A stretch of DNA of 64,000 bases, from NCBI RefSeq assembly GCF_011090185.1, contig NZ_JAAFGS010000002.1, positions 558,001 through 622,000 on the forward strand, written 5' to 3'. Below the pieces are notes generated by a model. It had not been told where the DNA came from and ran no database searches. It worked only from the letters and a program-made list of their open reading frames with translations. Source of the stretch: Saccharibacillus alkalitolerans. Lineage in GTDB: Bacteria > Bacillota > Bacilli > Paenibacillales > Paenibacillaceae. The translations under genes and the position numbers were made by a program. Positions 33,275-42,672 of the stretch are shown in pieces. The stretch's first letter is position 1. Every line of letters begins with the position of its first letter.

Positions 33275-34507
33275 ATGTCGTTAATGCTTCGTAACCGGGC
33301 GGCCATGCTGCTGCTCATGTTCAATATTTTTCTCGTCTTTACCGGAATAGGTTTGGTCGTCCCGATCATGCCGACCTACATGAATACGCTGCATATCGGA
33401 GGCAGTGTCGTGGGTCTGCTCGTCGCCACGTTTTCCGTCTCGCAGTTGGTCTGCTCGCCGATCGCCGGACGGTTGTCCGACCGACTCGGTCGGAAAAAGG
33501 TCATTATCGCCGGCATGCTGATCTTTGCCGTGTCGGAATTCCTGTTCGGTATCGCCAACGCTCCCTGGCTGCTGTTCGTCTCGCGGATTCTGGGCGGCGT
33601 CGGCGCCGCGCTGATCATGCCGGCCGTCATGGCCTACACCGCCGACATTACTTCGGACGAAGAACGCGCCAAAGGCATGGGATTCATTAACGCGGCGATC
33701 ACGACCGGCTTCATTATCGGTCCGGGCATCGGCGGTTTCCTCGCCGAATTCGGCATTCGCGTGCCGTTCTTCGCCGCCGGCATCGCGGCCCTGATCTCCG
33801 GCTTCATCACGCTGCTCGTACTGCCGGAATCGCTCAGCATGGAGCGCCGGGCCGAAATCGCCAAGGCGGCCGAAGGCAAGCGCGACAGCCTGTTCAAGCA
33901 GCTGATGACGTCGTACCGGACGCCGTACTTCCTCAGCCTGGTCATCGTGTTCGTCAGCGCGTTCGGTCTGGCGAATTACGAGACGGTGTTCGGCCTGTTC
34001 GTCGACCACAAGTTCGGCTTTACGGCGCGCGATATCGCGGTGATCATCACGTTCGGCTCCATCGCCGGCGCCGTCGTGCAGGCGACGATCTTCGGCTGGC
34101 TGCTGAACCGCTTCGGCGAGCAGCGGGTCATCTCCATCTGTCTGGCCGCCGCCGCGATCTTCGTGCTGATGACGCTGTTCGTGCATCCGTACTGGCTGAT
34201 CGTGACCGTCACGTTTATCGTGTTCCTGGCGATCGACATCCTGCGTCCGGCGATCGGCACGCAGATCTCCCGCCGCGCCGGCGATCAGCAGGGCTTCGCC
34301 GCCGGCCTGAACTCCGCTTACAGCAGTCTGGGCAATATTGCCGGACCGATCGTCGCCGGCGCGCTGTTCGACGTCAATATCAATTATCCGTACGTCTCGG
34401 CTTCGATCGTGCTCTTCCTCTGCTTCCTGCTCGTGCTGTACGTGGGCCGAAGCGACCGGAAACGCGCGGCAAGCCTGGCGGGCCCTGGGGCGGTCGAGCA
34501 TACGTAA
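33275..34507 (+). CDS. MFS multidrug/tetracycline-type efflux transporter (DHA1)
   Basis: A 410-residue, twelve-TM proton antiporter. Motif A is GRLSDRLGRKKVI between TM2 and TM3, motif C-like GFIIGPGIGGFLAE in TM5, and GNIAGPIVAGALFD in the second half. GGAGG lies 9 nt before ATG 33275; the in-frame ATG at 33266 abuts the ribosome-binding site. Probably controlled by the upstream TetR. Substrate unknown. Confidence 0.92.
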   Translation: MSLMLRNRAAMLLLMFNIFLVFTGIGLVVPIMPTYMNTLHIGGSVVGLLVATFSVSQLVCSPIAGRLSDRLGRKKVIIAGMLIFAVSEFLFGIANAPWLLFVSRILGGVGAALIMPAVMAYTADITSDEERAKGMGFINAAITTGFIIGPGIGGFLAEFGIRVPFFAAGIAALISGFITLLVLPESLSMERRAEIAKAAEGKRDSLFKQLMTSYRTPYFLSLVIVFVSAFGLANYETVFGLFVDHKFGFTARDIAVIITFGSIAGAVVQATIFGWLLNRFGEQRVISICLAAAAIFVLMTLFVHPYWLIVTVTFIVFLAIDILRPAIGTQISRRAGDQQGFAAGLNSAYSSLGNIAGPIVAGALFDVNINYPYVSASIVLFLCFLLVLYVGRSDRKRAASLAGPGAVEHT

Positions 34508-34563
34508 AACGTTCGGAAATCTCGAGCGCTTCCCGAACGCGGAACAAAAAAAGACCGCAATCG

Positions 34564-34615
34564 AAAAAAGGGCTTCGTGTCTTCGCGCCAAGGCGGGGAT
34601 TCGAAGTCCTTTTTT
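34564..34615. terminator. Bidirectional terminator
   Basis: AAAAAAGGGCTTCG / CGAAGTCCTTTTTT around a 24-nt loop, between the convergent MFS and CDF genes. Confidence 0.8.
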
Positions 34616-34661
34616 GTCGTGCAGCCCCATTCCGTACAGCCCAACCGCCGACGGCATACGC

Positions 34662-35567
34662 CTATACTTCTTTGTCGGCTGCCGGTTTTTGCGCTTCTTC
34701 CTCTTTCGGCTCCACATGCACGCTGACAAAATAAATGTCGTGCTTCGCCTTCATCTCTTCTTCGATCCGGTCGGCGATATCGTGCCCTTCGACCAGGCTC
34801 AGATCGCGAGAAACTTCGACGACCACGTCGAGCACGGTCTGACTGCCGTTGACCCTCGCCTTGACTTCGCGCACTTCCTGGACGCCTTCGACCGTTCCGA
34901 TCGTGTCCCGGATCTCCGCGAGTTTTTGTTCGTCGAAACCGTCGGTCAGCCGGTGCAGGGAGTCGCTCAAAATTTCCCAGGCCGTCCTGCAGATAATAAG
35001 CCCGACGACGAAAGCCGTGATCACGTCCAGCCAGGGCATGCCGAGCTGCGAGCCGAGGATGCCGACCGCCGCGCCGATGCTGACGAGAGCGTCGGATAAG
35101 TTGTCTTTGGCCGCGGCCATCAGCGCCTGACTTCCCGTCTTGATCGATAAATCGCGGTTGTACCGGTAGACGCCGTACATGGCCGCCGCGCAGAGCACGG
35201 CGACGCCCGCTACCCAGGCCTGCGGCGCTTCTCCGCTTCCGCCGGCCAGCTTCCGTGCCGCGTCTATCAGCACCTGCAGTCCGACGAGCGCCATAATGAC
35301 GGACGCGATCAAGGCCGCGACCGTCTCCGCGCGAAAATGACCGTAGGCATGATCCGCATCCGGCGGTTTTTGCGAAATCCGGAGTCCGACGAGTACGGCG
35401 ACCGAAGCCACGATATCCGTTAAATTATTCAATCCGTCCGCCTGCAGCGCGCTGGACAGAAAAACGTAGCCGATTGTCAATTTGAGCGCGGACAACACCA
35501 AATAAGCGACTATGCTGGCCCAGGCCCCTCGTTCGCCTTCTTTGATTTTGTCATAAATGTCGACCAT
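34662..35567 (-). CDS. Cation diffusion facilitator family metal exporter
   Basis: A 301-residue CDF protein: six TMs then a cytoplasmic ferredoxin-like domain (residues 205-295). Metal-site segments are ADGLNNLTD in TM2 and KDNLSDALVS in TM5. The N-x-x-D / D-x-x-x-D form, lacking the HxxxD of zinc carriers, resembles the manganese exporters MneP/MneS of Bacillus; manganese is therefore the favoured substrate by inference. Monocistronic, AGGCGGAAC-like site before the start. Confidence 0.88.
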   Translation of the reverse strand: MVDIYDKIKEGERGAWASIVAYLVLSALKLTIGYVFLSSALQADGLNNLTDIVASVAVLVGLRISQKPPDADHAYGHFRAETVAALIASVIMALVGLQVLIDAARKLAGGSGEAPQAWVAGVAVLCAAAMYGVYRYNRDLSIKTGSQALMAAAKDNLSDALVSIGAAVGILGSQLGMPWLDVITAFVVGLIICRTAWEILSDSLHRLTDGFDEQKLAEIRDTIGTVEGVQEVREVKARVNGSQTVLDVVVEVSRDLSLVEGHDIADRIEEEMKAKHDIYFVSVHVEPKEEEAQKPAADKEV

Positions 35568-35767
35568 CGTTCCGCCTCCAAACCCTGTATTTCAGGAACG
35601 TTGTCCATCATAACAAGCGGGCTGGCAGTGGGTCTAGAGAAACATTATAGCCGCCGGCGAACGTTGTAAGCCCCGGCAAATAGTCTGATAGCGACCAAAC
35701 TTTGTTGACTCTGGGCAAGAATTGGCTTCAGGCTGCAAACTGTGCGAAACGGAGGCCGATCGGCGGG

Positions 35768-36304
35768 TCAGTTGAACAGCAACTCCTCGATAAAGGCGGA
35801 TTCCTTTTTGTAAACGTTGAACATAAACACGGCCATCAGCGACAGGGCGAACAGCGAAGAATTTTCTTCCGCCGCCTCGTCGATCTGCAAGGCCGTTCGC
35901 AGCGAAAAGCCTTCCTGCTTGATCAGAGCCGTCAGGCGGCCGGCCGTTTTGATTTCCAACTCCTCGTCCCAGTTCTCTTCGATTCGCACCTCGACTCCGT
36001 CCAGCATCCCCGTTACGCAGAAATACAGCAGGCTGTTGCCCGATTTATCGCGGAAGGAGCCGGCCGATCCCGGTCCGGTCAGCGCATAACTCACCGCCAA
36101 CAGGTCGGTGATTCCGCGTTTGCGAATCCCCAGCAGGTACGGTTCCCTGCCGCCTTCCGGCCAGTAAGCGAACGTATTTTTGCGCTCGCAGCCTTCCAAG
36201 CTGCCGCGTCCGATCAGGCCGACCTGCTCACCGGCTGCATTATCCACCCTCAATCTTCTCTCGCTTCCCCAATGGATCGTGTCGCGGAAATCATAACTTT
36301 TCAT
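35768..36304 (-). CDS. Tubby-like/LURP-type hypothetical protein
   Basis: A 178-residue protein rich in beta strands (MKSYDFRDTIHWGSERRLRVDNAAGEQVGLIGRG...), ending with a hydrophobic helix (SLFALSLMAVFMFNVYKKE). The strand pattern recalls tubby C-terminal-like or YxjI-type scramblase-fold proteins, but this is a weak call. The frame is open far upstream into glpX; ATG 36304 with GGGAGG 6 nt before it is the real start. A terminator separates it from glpX. Confidence 0.7.
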   Translation of the reverse strand: MKSYDFRDTIHWGSERRLRVDNAAGEQVGLIGRGSLEGCERKNTFAYWPEGGREPYLLGIRKRGITDLLAVSYALTGPGSAGSFRDKSGNSLLYFCVTGMLDGVEVRIEENWDEELEIKTAGRLTALIKQEGFSLRTALQIDEAAEENSSLFALSLMAVFMFNVYKKESAFIEELLFN

Positions 36305-36411
36305 CCCGTTCCTCCCTAATGGTGCGCCGTGCCGGCCGCAGTATAATTGCCTATCGAGGGTAAAACGTACTCGTTCCCGCTGTTCATACGCGGCAGAAGC
36401 GAAAAAGACGC

Positions 36412-36450
36412 AAAAAAGCCCCGTTCCGCATAAAATCGGAAACCGGGGCG
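36412..36450 (-). terminator. Terminator of glpX
   Basis: On the minus strand GCCCCGGTTTCCG / CGGAACGGGGC followed by TTTTTTG, 16 bp past the glpX stop. Confidence 0.88.
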
Positions 36451-36465
36451 GGGTAAGGAGCATTT

Positions 36466-37470
36466 TTACAGCGAAGCTGCACGTCCCATGCTCGGCACTT
36501 CCGGCAGGCCGGCGGGGAACTGCTTCAGCGGCAGGTAATGCATGCTGCGGATGTAGCGGACGGTGCGGCTGCTCGCGCGCATGATGACGGAATGCGTCTC
36601 GGCGCGGTCTGAGCCGATCATGCGGACGCCGTCGAGGAATTCGCCGCTCGTGACGCCCGTCGCGGCGAACAGCACGTCGCCCGTGCCCGCCATGTCTTCC
36701 AGCGTCAAGACGCGGGAAGGGTCCTCGATGCCCATCGAGACGCAGCGCTGCTTCTCGAACGGCCCGTCCGGCAGCAGGCGTCCCTGCATGTCGCCTCCGA
36801 GGCATCGCATGGCCGCGGCGGCCAGCACGCCTTCCGGCGCTCCGCCGGAGCCGAGGTACAGATCGACGCCGCTGTCCGGCAGCGCCGACGCGATCGCGCC
36901 CGCCACGTCGCCGTGGCCGAGCAGCTTGATCCGCACGCCGGCCGCGCGCAGGCGGGAGATCAGGTCGGCATGACGTTCGCGCTCCAGCACCATGACGGTC
37001 AGATCGGACAGCGCCCGGCCCGTATAGTGCGCCGCCTTCTGCAGCGTCAGTTCGACCGGGTCGTTCAGACTCAGCTTGCCCGCGAGTTCCGGGCCGCAGG
37101 CCAGCTTTTCCATATAGATGTCGGGCGCATGCAGCAGGCTGCCCTTCTCCGCGATGGCGATAACGGCCTGCGCGTTATGCAGGCCGGCGGCCACGACCTC
37201 CGTCCCTTCCAACGGATCGACGGCCACGTCCACTTCCGGGCCTTCCTTGGTGCCGACTTTCTCGCCGATGTAGAGCATCGGGGCGTCATCCATCTCGCCT
37301 TCGCCGATCACGACCGTGCCGTCGATGGAAACCGAATCGAACATGGAGCGAATCGCCGTCGTGGCCGCGTCGTCCGCCGCGTTTTTGTCCCCTCTGCCGA
37401 CCCATTTCGCCGCCGCGAGCGCACCCAGTTCCGTTACGCGTACAATTTCCAGAGTCAATTCCCGTTCCAT
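36466..37470 (-). CDS. glpX: Class II fructose-1,6-bisphosphatase GlpX
   Basis: Gluconeogenic phosphatase of 334 residues. Marks: RGDKNAADDAATTAIR, VVIGEGEMDDAPML (metal site E..E/D), VDVAVDPLEGT (DPxxGT metal/phosphate motif), and GSGGAPEGVLAAAAMRCLGGDMQGRL. ATG 37470 has GGAGGG 7 nt before it; the longer open frame from 37524 includes this ribosome-binding site. It lies on the same strand and 260 bp downstream of yqfL and ccpN, consistent with a gluconeogenesis neighbourhood. Confidence 0.96.
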   Translation of the reverse strand: MERELTLEIVRVTELGALAAAKWVGRGDKNAADDAATTAIRSMFDSVSIDGTVVIGEGEMDDAPMLYIGEKVGTKEGPEVDVAVDPLEGTEVVAAGLHNAQAVIAIAEKGSLLHAPDIYMEKLACGPELAGKLSLNDPVELTLQKAAHYTGRALSDLTVMVLERERHADLISRLRAAGVRIKLLGHGDVAGAIASALPDSGVDLYLGSGGAPEGVLAAAAMRCLGGDMQGRLLPDGPFEKQRCVSMGIEDPSRVLTLEDMAGTGDVLFAATGVTSGEFLDGVRMIGSDRAETHSVIMRASSRTVRYIRSMHYLPLKQFPAGLPEVPSMGRAASL

Positions 37471-37729
37471 TTCCAATCCCTCCATTCGATTCGTCGGGCG
37501 CCTGTCGGCCGGGGATGAACGCATTCCCCGATCCCCGCGTTAAAGCCTATAAGTGTCGAAAGTCCGCCAGCGTTCGCTTCAACCGGAGAACCGTCCATGA
37601 AACCCGAGCGGATCCGCGTCAAGTCGATGAACGCCGAACGTCCTTTGAACTTTCCGTCGTTTCTTGTCTTCGCGCCGTTCTCTGCGGGCCTTCTGTCTGC
37701 CGGCATTCCATGTGCGCCTGCCGGAAACG

Positions 37730-38533
37730 TTATAACCTGCCGAGAATCAGGCTCGCCGTCTCCTCGATCGCCTTGTCCGTAATATCGACGACCAGACAGC
37801 CGATTCGATTGTACAGCGCTTCGGCATATTCCAACTCTTCCTTGATGCGCTCCAGGCTGTCATACTGCGAACCGACCGGAAGACCGAGCGAGCGAAGGCG
37901 CTCGGAACGGATCTTCAGCATGGCCTCCGGCGCGATGGTCAAGCCGACCAGCCGCTCCTTGGGCAGCCCCAGCAGCTGCTGCGGAGGCGCGATTTCCGGC
38001 ACGACCGGATAGTTGACGACCTTTTTGCCGCGATGGGCGAGAAAGATGCCGAGCGGCGTCTTCGACGTGCGCGAAATCCCCATCAGCACGATGTCGGCTT
38101 TCAGCATCGCGCCGAGGTCGCGGCCGTCGTCGCTGGCCACGGTAAATTCGATCGCCTCCATCCGCCGGAAATAATTGTCGTCCATCTGGCGCAGCACGCC
38201 GGGCCGCCGGGTCGGCGGCGCTCCGCTGAACGTGTCGATGAACGCCTGCATCATGGGACCCATGATGTCGACGATCCGCACGTCCAGCCGAACCGCTTCC
38301 TCGCGAATGGTCTCGCGCAGCTCCGGCTGAACGAGCGTATAGGCGACGAAGCCCTTATGCTCGGCCGCTTCTTCCATCAGCCTGCGCAGCTCCTCTTCGT
38401 GCCTTACGTTGCCGTAGCGCTTGATCGATACTTCCCGGTGCTCGAACTGGTGAATGACGGCCTGTACGACGGCTTCCGCCGTATCGCCGACCGAGTCCGA
38501 ACAGATTGTAATGAATGGCGTGCCTTGTCCCAT
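37730..38533 (-). CDS. yqfL: Pyruvate,phosphate/water dikinase regulatory protein (YqfL/PPDK regulator)
   Basis: A 267-residue DUF299 bifunctional kinase/pyrophosphorylase that would phosphorylate and reactivate pyruvate phosphate dikinase. The P-loop reads GISRTSKTPLGIFLA; other marks are ICSDSVGDTAEAVVQA at the N-terminus, HMxxRR-like MDDNYFRRMEAIEFTVASDDG and PVVPEIAPP. It starts 19 bp after ccpN; the ccpN-yqfL operon order is conserved in Bacillus, where YqfL affects CcpN activity. Confidence 0.95.
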   Translation of the reverse strand: MGQGTPFITICSDSVGDTAEAVVQAVIHQFEHREVSIKRYGNVRHEEELRRLMEEAAEHKGFVAYTLVQPELRETIREEAVRLDVRIVDIMGPMMQAFIDTFSGAPPTRRPGVLRQMDDNYFRRMEAIEFTVASDDGRDLGAMLKADIVLMGISRTSKTPLGIFLAHRGKKVVNYPVVPEIAPPQQLLGLPKERLVGLTIAPEAMLKIRSERLRSLGLPVGSQYDSLERIKEELEYAEALYNRIGCLVVDITDKAIEETASLILGRL

Positions 38534-38551
38534 CGTCTGCGTGTCCTCCCG

Positions 38552-39193
38552 TTATCCCGTAGTTTCGATCTCGAGGAGAAGCTGGACGATGGCCGTCTTC
38601 GTCAGCCGTCCCACGATCGCCGGTCTGCCGCCCGCTTCTTCCGGGCCGGCGTCGATCACCGGCAAACTGTCTACCTCGTGCATGATCATCTTGTGCGCCG
38701 CTTCCAGCACCGACTCGCCCGGCGACGTCGTCACGACTTTCGGAATGCGTGTCATCACCATGCTGACCGGCATCGAGGCGGAACCGGGATTGCCCAGCGT
38801 CACCTTCAAAAAATCTTTGCGCGAAGCGACCCCGGCAAGCTTCCCTTCTTCGTCGCAAATGATCAGCGTCCCCACATCCTGCAAAAAGAGCGTCACGACC
38901 GCATCCTGAATCGTCGTCGTCTCGCGGATGATGATAGGCACATTCTGAATGTCGCGCACTTTCGCTTCCCTCATCCGGTCGCTGCCGTTTCCGCCGCCGC
39001 TCGCTTTGCGGCCGGGGAAGTACCCGACCTTCGGCTTCGCGTCGATATATTCCAGCATGACCAGCAGCGAGAGATCCGAGCGGATCGTCGGGCGGGACAG
39101 CCCCAGATTCTCGGCGATCTGCTCGCCGGTGATCGGAGCCTGCTTCTTCACGATATCTACGATCTTCAACTGCCTTGCCGTCAATTCGATCAC
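38552..39193 (-). CDS. ccpN: Gluconeogenesis repressor CcpN (HTH plus two CBS domains)
   Basis: A 213-residue regulator: HTH at 6-55 (ARQLKIVDIVKKQAPITGEQIAENLGLSRPTIRSDLSLLVMLEYID) followed by GYFPG and a CBS pair at 75-205 (VRDIQNVPIIIRETTTIQDAV; MTRIPKVVTTSPGESVLEAAHKMIMHEVDSLPVID). In Bacillus CcpN represses gapB and pckA in glycolytic conditions, sensing nucleotides through CBS domains. It is followed by yqfL in the same order as in Bacillus, with glpX nearby. Confidence 0.95.
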   Translation of the reverse strand: MIELTARQLKIVDIVKKQAPITGEQIAENLGLSRPTIRSDLSLLVMLEYIDAKPKVGYFPGRKASGGGNGSDRMREAKVRDIQNVPIIIRETTTIQDAVVTLFLQDVGTLIICDEEGKLAGVASRKDFLKVTLGNPGSASMPVSMVMTRIPKVVTTSPGESVLEAAHKMIMHEVDSLPVIDAGPEEAGGRPAIVGRLTKTAIVQLLLEIETTG

Positions 39194-39440
39194 GGCTACC
39201 CTCCGATTTCCTGCTTTCGCGTTGAGCCCGGTAACGAATCTTCATCCGTATCCGCCTCTGCGTACACATATAATACGACACTAATCCATAAAATGAAACA
39301 TATATGACGTACTATTAACCTATTATTTTTGCTTATGAACTCATTAAGCAGCAATTATAAGCCCATTTTCGCCGATACAGGCTTCTTTCTCTTCTATTAT
39401 GACACACTGTATAACGTTTTCGCTCATTTCTTTTCAGCAC

Positions 39441-39467
39441 AAAAAAAGCCTGCCGGGAGGCAGGCCC
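39441..39467 (-). terminator. Terminator of acyltransferase gene
   Basis: On the minus strand GCCTGCC / GGCAGGC with TCCC loop followed by TTTTTTT. Confidence 0.9.
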
Positions 39468-39483
39468 TCGCAAACGAAAATCG

Positions 39484-40611
39484 CTACAGTTCCATCCCTT
39501 TTCGTCCGGCAAGCAGGCCGATTCCCGCTCTTCTTTTTTTGCCGCCGGTCCTTCCCAATATGTATTTGCCGAAAGGCAGCTTGTTGACCAGCAGAACCGT
39601 GGCGATCGAAGAAGCCAGCGCGAAGACGAACAGCAGCGGGATTTTCCAATATCCGATCTCCCAGAGTGCATCGATTATTCCGCCGTACACGGTCAGATAC
39701 GCATAGTGGATCAGATAGATCCCGAAGGAACAGCGGTCGACCAGGCTCATGATGCGCGATTTGACGTTCAGCCGGGATGCGGCCAGGAACAGCAGCAGGA
39801 TCAGCGAGACGCTCAAAGGAAGCATGTCGGCCCGTTTGGAGTTGAAATGGATCAATCCGAAACCCAACGAATTGACGTATACGACGAGAGCGAGAGAAGC
39901 AAGAACGAACGCCGCGATTCCCGCTCGGAACTTTCGGATCCCCGCCAGAAACTTGCCGTAATCTTTTCCCCAATAATACGCCAGGCAAAAATAGAAGAAC
40001 CATCCGAAGAAAGGAACCCAGTACCCTCTTTCCCAGACGAAAGACGTTCCCGGATAATCGGGCGGCTCGATAAAATTGAACACGCACAGATACGCCGCAT
40101 TGATCGCAAACGCGGCAGGCAGCATGATTTTTGCGGGGACTCTGGATAAGTATTTGGTAAAGAGCCGATGAAGAATGTAAAACTGAAAAATGACCAGAAC
40201 GAACCATCCGTGATAGCCGCCCACGAAGTTCAGCAGGAGGAATCGGGGAATCTGCGACGGCTCGTTGTAATGCGCAAAAAACGCATAAAAAACGGCCATG
40301 CAGGCGAAGGGAAGCAGGATCAAAAGCAGTCTTTTTTTATAAAACTCGCGGGTCAGACGGTCCGGATAAGAGTGTGCCAGGAGCATCTCCGATATAAATA
40401 CGAAAGCGGGAGTCCCGAAAGACAAGATTCCGGCTGCCGTCAACAAGGCGTAATCCGCGGCCGTCGATCCTTGCTCCATGTCGAATCCTACGGTAAAGTG
40501 TATCGCGTGCAGCAGAACGATGCTCAGACAAGCAATTACCCTGACCGTACTTACTTCCTGTATGTATTCGGGCTTTGGCCCCTTCACGCTTTTCCCTCCC
40601 CGGATTTTCAA
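39484..40611 (-). CDS. Membrane acyltransferase (Acyltransferase_3 family)
   Basis: A 375-residue polytopic protein with about ten TMs. The N-terminal STVRVIACLSIVLLHAIHF has the family's R and H residues, and FGTPAFVFISEMLLA and CSFGIYLIHYAYL are further Acyltransferase_3 marks. Members O-acetylate cell-surface polysaccharides, peptidoglycan or antibiotics; substrate here is unknown. A GGGGAGGGAA site precedes the start. Monocistronic. Confidence 0.88.
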   Translation of the reverse strand: MKIRGGKSVKGPKPEYIQEVSTVRVIACLSIVLLHAIHFTVGFDMEQGSTAADYALLTAAGILSFGTPAFVFISEMLLAHSYPDRLTREFYKKRLLLILLPFACMAVFYAFFAHYNEPSQIPRFLLLNFVGGYHGWFVLVIFQFYILHRLFTKYLSRVPAKIMLPAAFAINAAYLCVFNFIEPPDYPGTSFVWERGYWVPFFGWFFYFCLAYYWGKDYGKFLAGIRKFRAGIAAFVLASLALVVYVNSLGFGLIHFNSKRADMLPLSVSLILLLFLAASRLNVKSRIMSLVDRCSFGIYLIHYAYLTVYGGIIDALWEIGYWKIPLLFVFALASSIATVLLVNKLPFGKYILGRTGGKKRRAGIGLLAGRKGMEL

Positions 40612-40731
40612 TTTCCTTACACACTATAACAGAAAATACATAGCACGCATCCATAATTTCAAAAACATTTTTGGAACAAGTTAGCTAACCGATCAAATAA
40701 CGGTATGCTTCGCCCTGAGAAGAGAAGAGTC

Positions 40732-40766
40732 AAAAAAAATAAAGGGGAATCCGGCCGGATCCCCCT
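40732..40766 (-). terminator. Terminator of MCP gene
   Basis: On the minus strand GGGGGATCC-GGCC-GGATTCCCC followed by TTTATTTTTTTT. Confidence 0.92.
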
Positions 40767-40798
40767 TCTATGCGGCTGATGCTCTTTGATTCGTTTTT

Positions 40799-42520
40799 TT
40801 ACAGCTTGAACTTCTCGACCGAACGCGCCAGGGTGTCGATCCCGCGCTTCGAGGTCTGCACGCCGTTCAGCACGTCCGAAGCGGTTTCCGCGGCCAGCCC
40901 CGCTTTCTCCGCGATCGTCCCCGTTCCGCTCGCGCCTTCGCTCGCGGATATCGCGATTTCGTCCGTCGCTTTGACCAACGTTTCCATCGAGGCCAGCAGT
41001 TCTTCCGTCGTGGCGCTGAGATCGGTCGACAGCGCCTCCGTATCGACAGCCCCTTCGGCATATTCTTCCGTCGCCCGCAGCATCAGGGCATAGTCTCCCT
41101 GAACGCTTTCGGCGAAAAACTCCAGCAGGTTTTCCGAATTGTCTTTCAGGCTGCCGACCGAACGAAGCACCGTGCCCGTCACTTCCTGAATTTCGTCGGC
41201 TGCCTGTTTGGAATCTTCGGCCAGCTTGCGGATTTCCGCCGCGACCACGGCAAAGCCTCGGCCGGCATCGCCCGCTCTCGCCGCTTCGATGGAAGCGTTC
41301 AGCGAGAGAAGATTCGTCTGCGCCGTAATCTGGAGAATCGACTCGGCCAGCAGCGTAATGCGCTCCACCGCGCGGGATTCCTCCATCGCCTGCTCAAGAT
41401 TGCCTCTCACTTCCTCGTAAGAAGCCGTACCTTCCCGATAAGACTGCTGGAATGTCGATTTCAGTTCGGCGGCCCGGGCGCTGAGGCGTTCCGACGATCG
41501 CGCGCCTTCCTGCGCTTTAAGCGCGATCGACTCCAGCGCCCGTCCGATTTCGATCGAAGTCTCGCTCATGCCCGCCGTCGAACTCGAGGTCTGTTCCATG
41601 CCTGCCGACAGCTGCTGCGTCGTGGCCGAAATATCCTGTACGCTGTCGTCGAGCCCGGCCATTCGTCCGGCGACGCGATCCATCGTCTGTTCGATTTCCC
41701 GGCTCTCGCGCTGCACGTTTTCGATGATCTCCCGGAACGCTTTGCGCGCTTCCCCTTCCGAGCGGATCAGCAGGGCGAACTCGTCCTTCTCCTCCAAGAA
41801 ACGCTCATAGGTCGAATCGTATTTGAGATCGAGGTCGGCCGTCTTGCGAATCAGGCCGACGACGATTTGAGTCCGGCGGCGAACGTTGCGGATAACCGCG
41901 GCGCCGATGGCGGCCGACACCAGCAGCGCGGCCGCGAGGCCGATCCAGATCGTGCGCTGAAGCTGCTGCTGATAAGCGGCGCTCTCGGCGATCACGTCTT
42001 CGCTGTAAACGTCCAAAATTTCCTCGATCTCGTTGATGCTGCCTCGCGCCGCGTCGAACTGCTCCATGGAGCCGCCTACCGGTCCCGCTTTCCAGGCCGC
42101 GAACTGCGTTTTGAATTCGTCGAACAGCTCGAACGCGGTCTTGCCGGAATCCGGATGCTTGTAGCTTTCGAAGCGTTCCGCATTCGCTTTCATAATGGAT
42201 TCGGCCTTCAGCACGCGCTCTTCCGTCTGAACGACGTTTTCGTCGAAGCTCGCCTGCAGTTCGGCAGACGTACCGCCGCCCAAAGCGGTGATAGCCTGCT
42301 GATCCGACAGCGCCTGATAAAAGTCCCGGTCGGCGTTCAGCAGCCAGGAAATGCTCTGATGCGCTTCGTTGTACAGACGGTCAATCAGCCGGTTCGACAA
42401 TTGCGAGACGAGTCCTACCGACAGCGCCGACAGCAGCACAAGCGCAATCAACGGAGGAGCCAGAGGAAACAGCATTTTAAAACTAAGGGGCATATTGTTA
42501 AAGCGCAGTCTCTTGAGCAT
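40799..42520 (-). CDS. Methyl-accepting chemotaxis protein
   Basis: A 573-residue chemoreceptor. TM1 is near residues 15-38, followed by a periplasmic four-helix sensor domain (about 38-180), TM2 ([18 protein letters not shown]), a short HAMP-like segment, and the signalling domain whose hairpin tip reads [46 protein letters not shown] 42520 has AAGGGTG upstream and places the Arg/Lys cap right before TM1; an upstream in-frame start would add a long polar tail. Ligand unknown; no che genes are adjacent. Confidence 0.93.
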   Translation of the reverse strand: MLKRLRFNNMPLSFKMLFPLAPPLIALVLLSALSVGLVSQLSNRLIDRLYNEAHQSISWLLNADRDFYQALSDQQAITALGGGTSAELQASFDENVVQTEERVLKAESIMKANAERFESYKHPDSGKTAFELFDEFKTQFAAWKAGPVGGSMEQFDAARGSINEIEEILDVYSEDVIAESAAYQQQLQRTIWIGLAAALLVSAAIGAAVIRNVRRRTQIVVGLIRKTADLDLKYDSTYERFLEEKDEFALLIRSEGEARKAFREIIENVQRESREIEQTMDRVAGRMAGLDDSVQDISATTQQLSAGMEQTSSSTAGMSETSIEIGRALESIALKAQEGARSSERLSARAAELKSTFQQSYREGTASYEEVRGNLEQAMEESRAVERITLLAESILQITAQTNLLSLNASIEAARAGDAGRGFAVVAAEIRKLAEDSKQAADEIQEVTGTVLRSVGSLKDNSENLLEFFAESVQGDYALMLRATEEYAEGAVDTEALSTDLSATTEELLASMETLVKATDEIAISASEGASGTGTIAEKAGLAAETASDVLNGVQTSKRGIDTLARSVEKFKL

Positions 42521-42630
42521 TCGGATCACCCTTCCGGTTAAAATCTTATTCTTTTTATCGGCAAATTTCGACAAATGTGAATGAGATTTTATTCCTGGTT
42601 TTTTTGGAATCCTCTGTAAAAACATTCGCA

Positions 42631-42672
42631 AAAAAAAGCGGGGCCGCGTCAGCGCGACTCCCCCGCTTTTTT
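42631..42672 (-). terminator. Terminator overlapping 3' end of amino acid permease gene
   Basis: AAAAAAAGCGGGG / CCCCGCTTTTTT; the stem lies partly within the last permease codons. Confidence 0.85.

Noticed and set aside
36305..36805. N-terminal extension of the 178-residue protein into glpX
   Set aside because: Antisense-frame run-on through the glpX terminator and coding region; ATG 36304 has GGGAGG.
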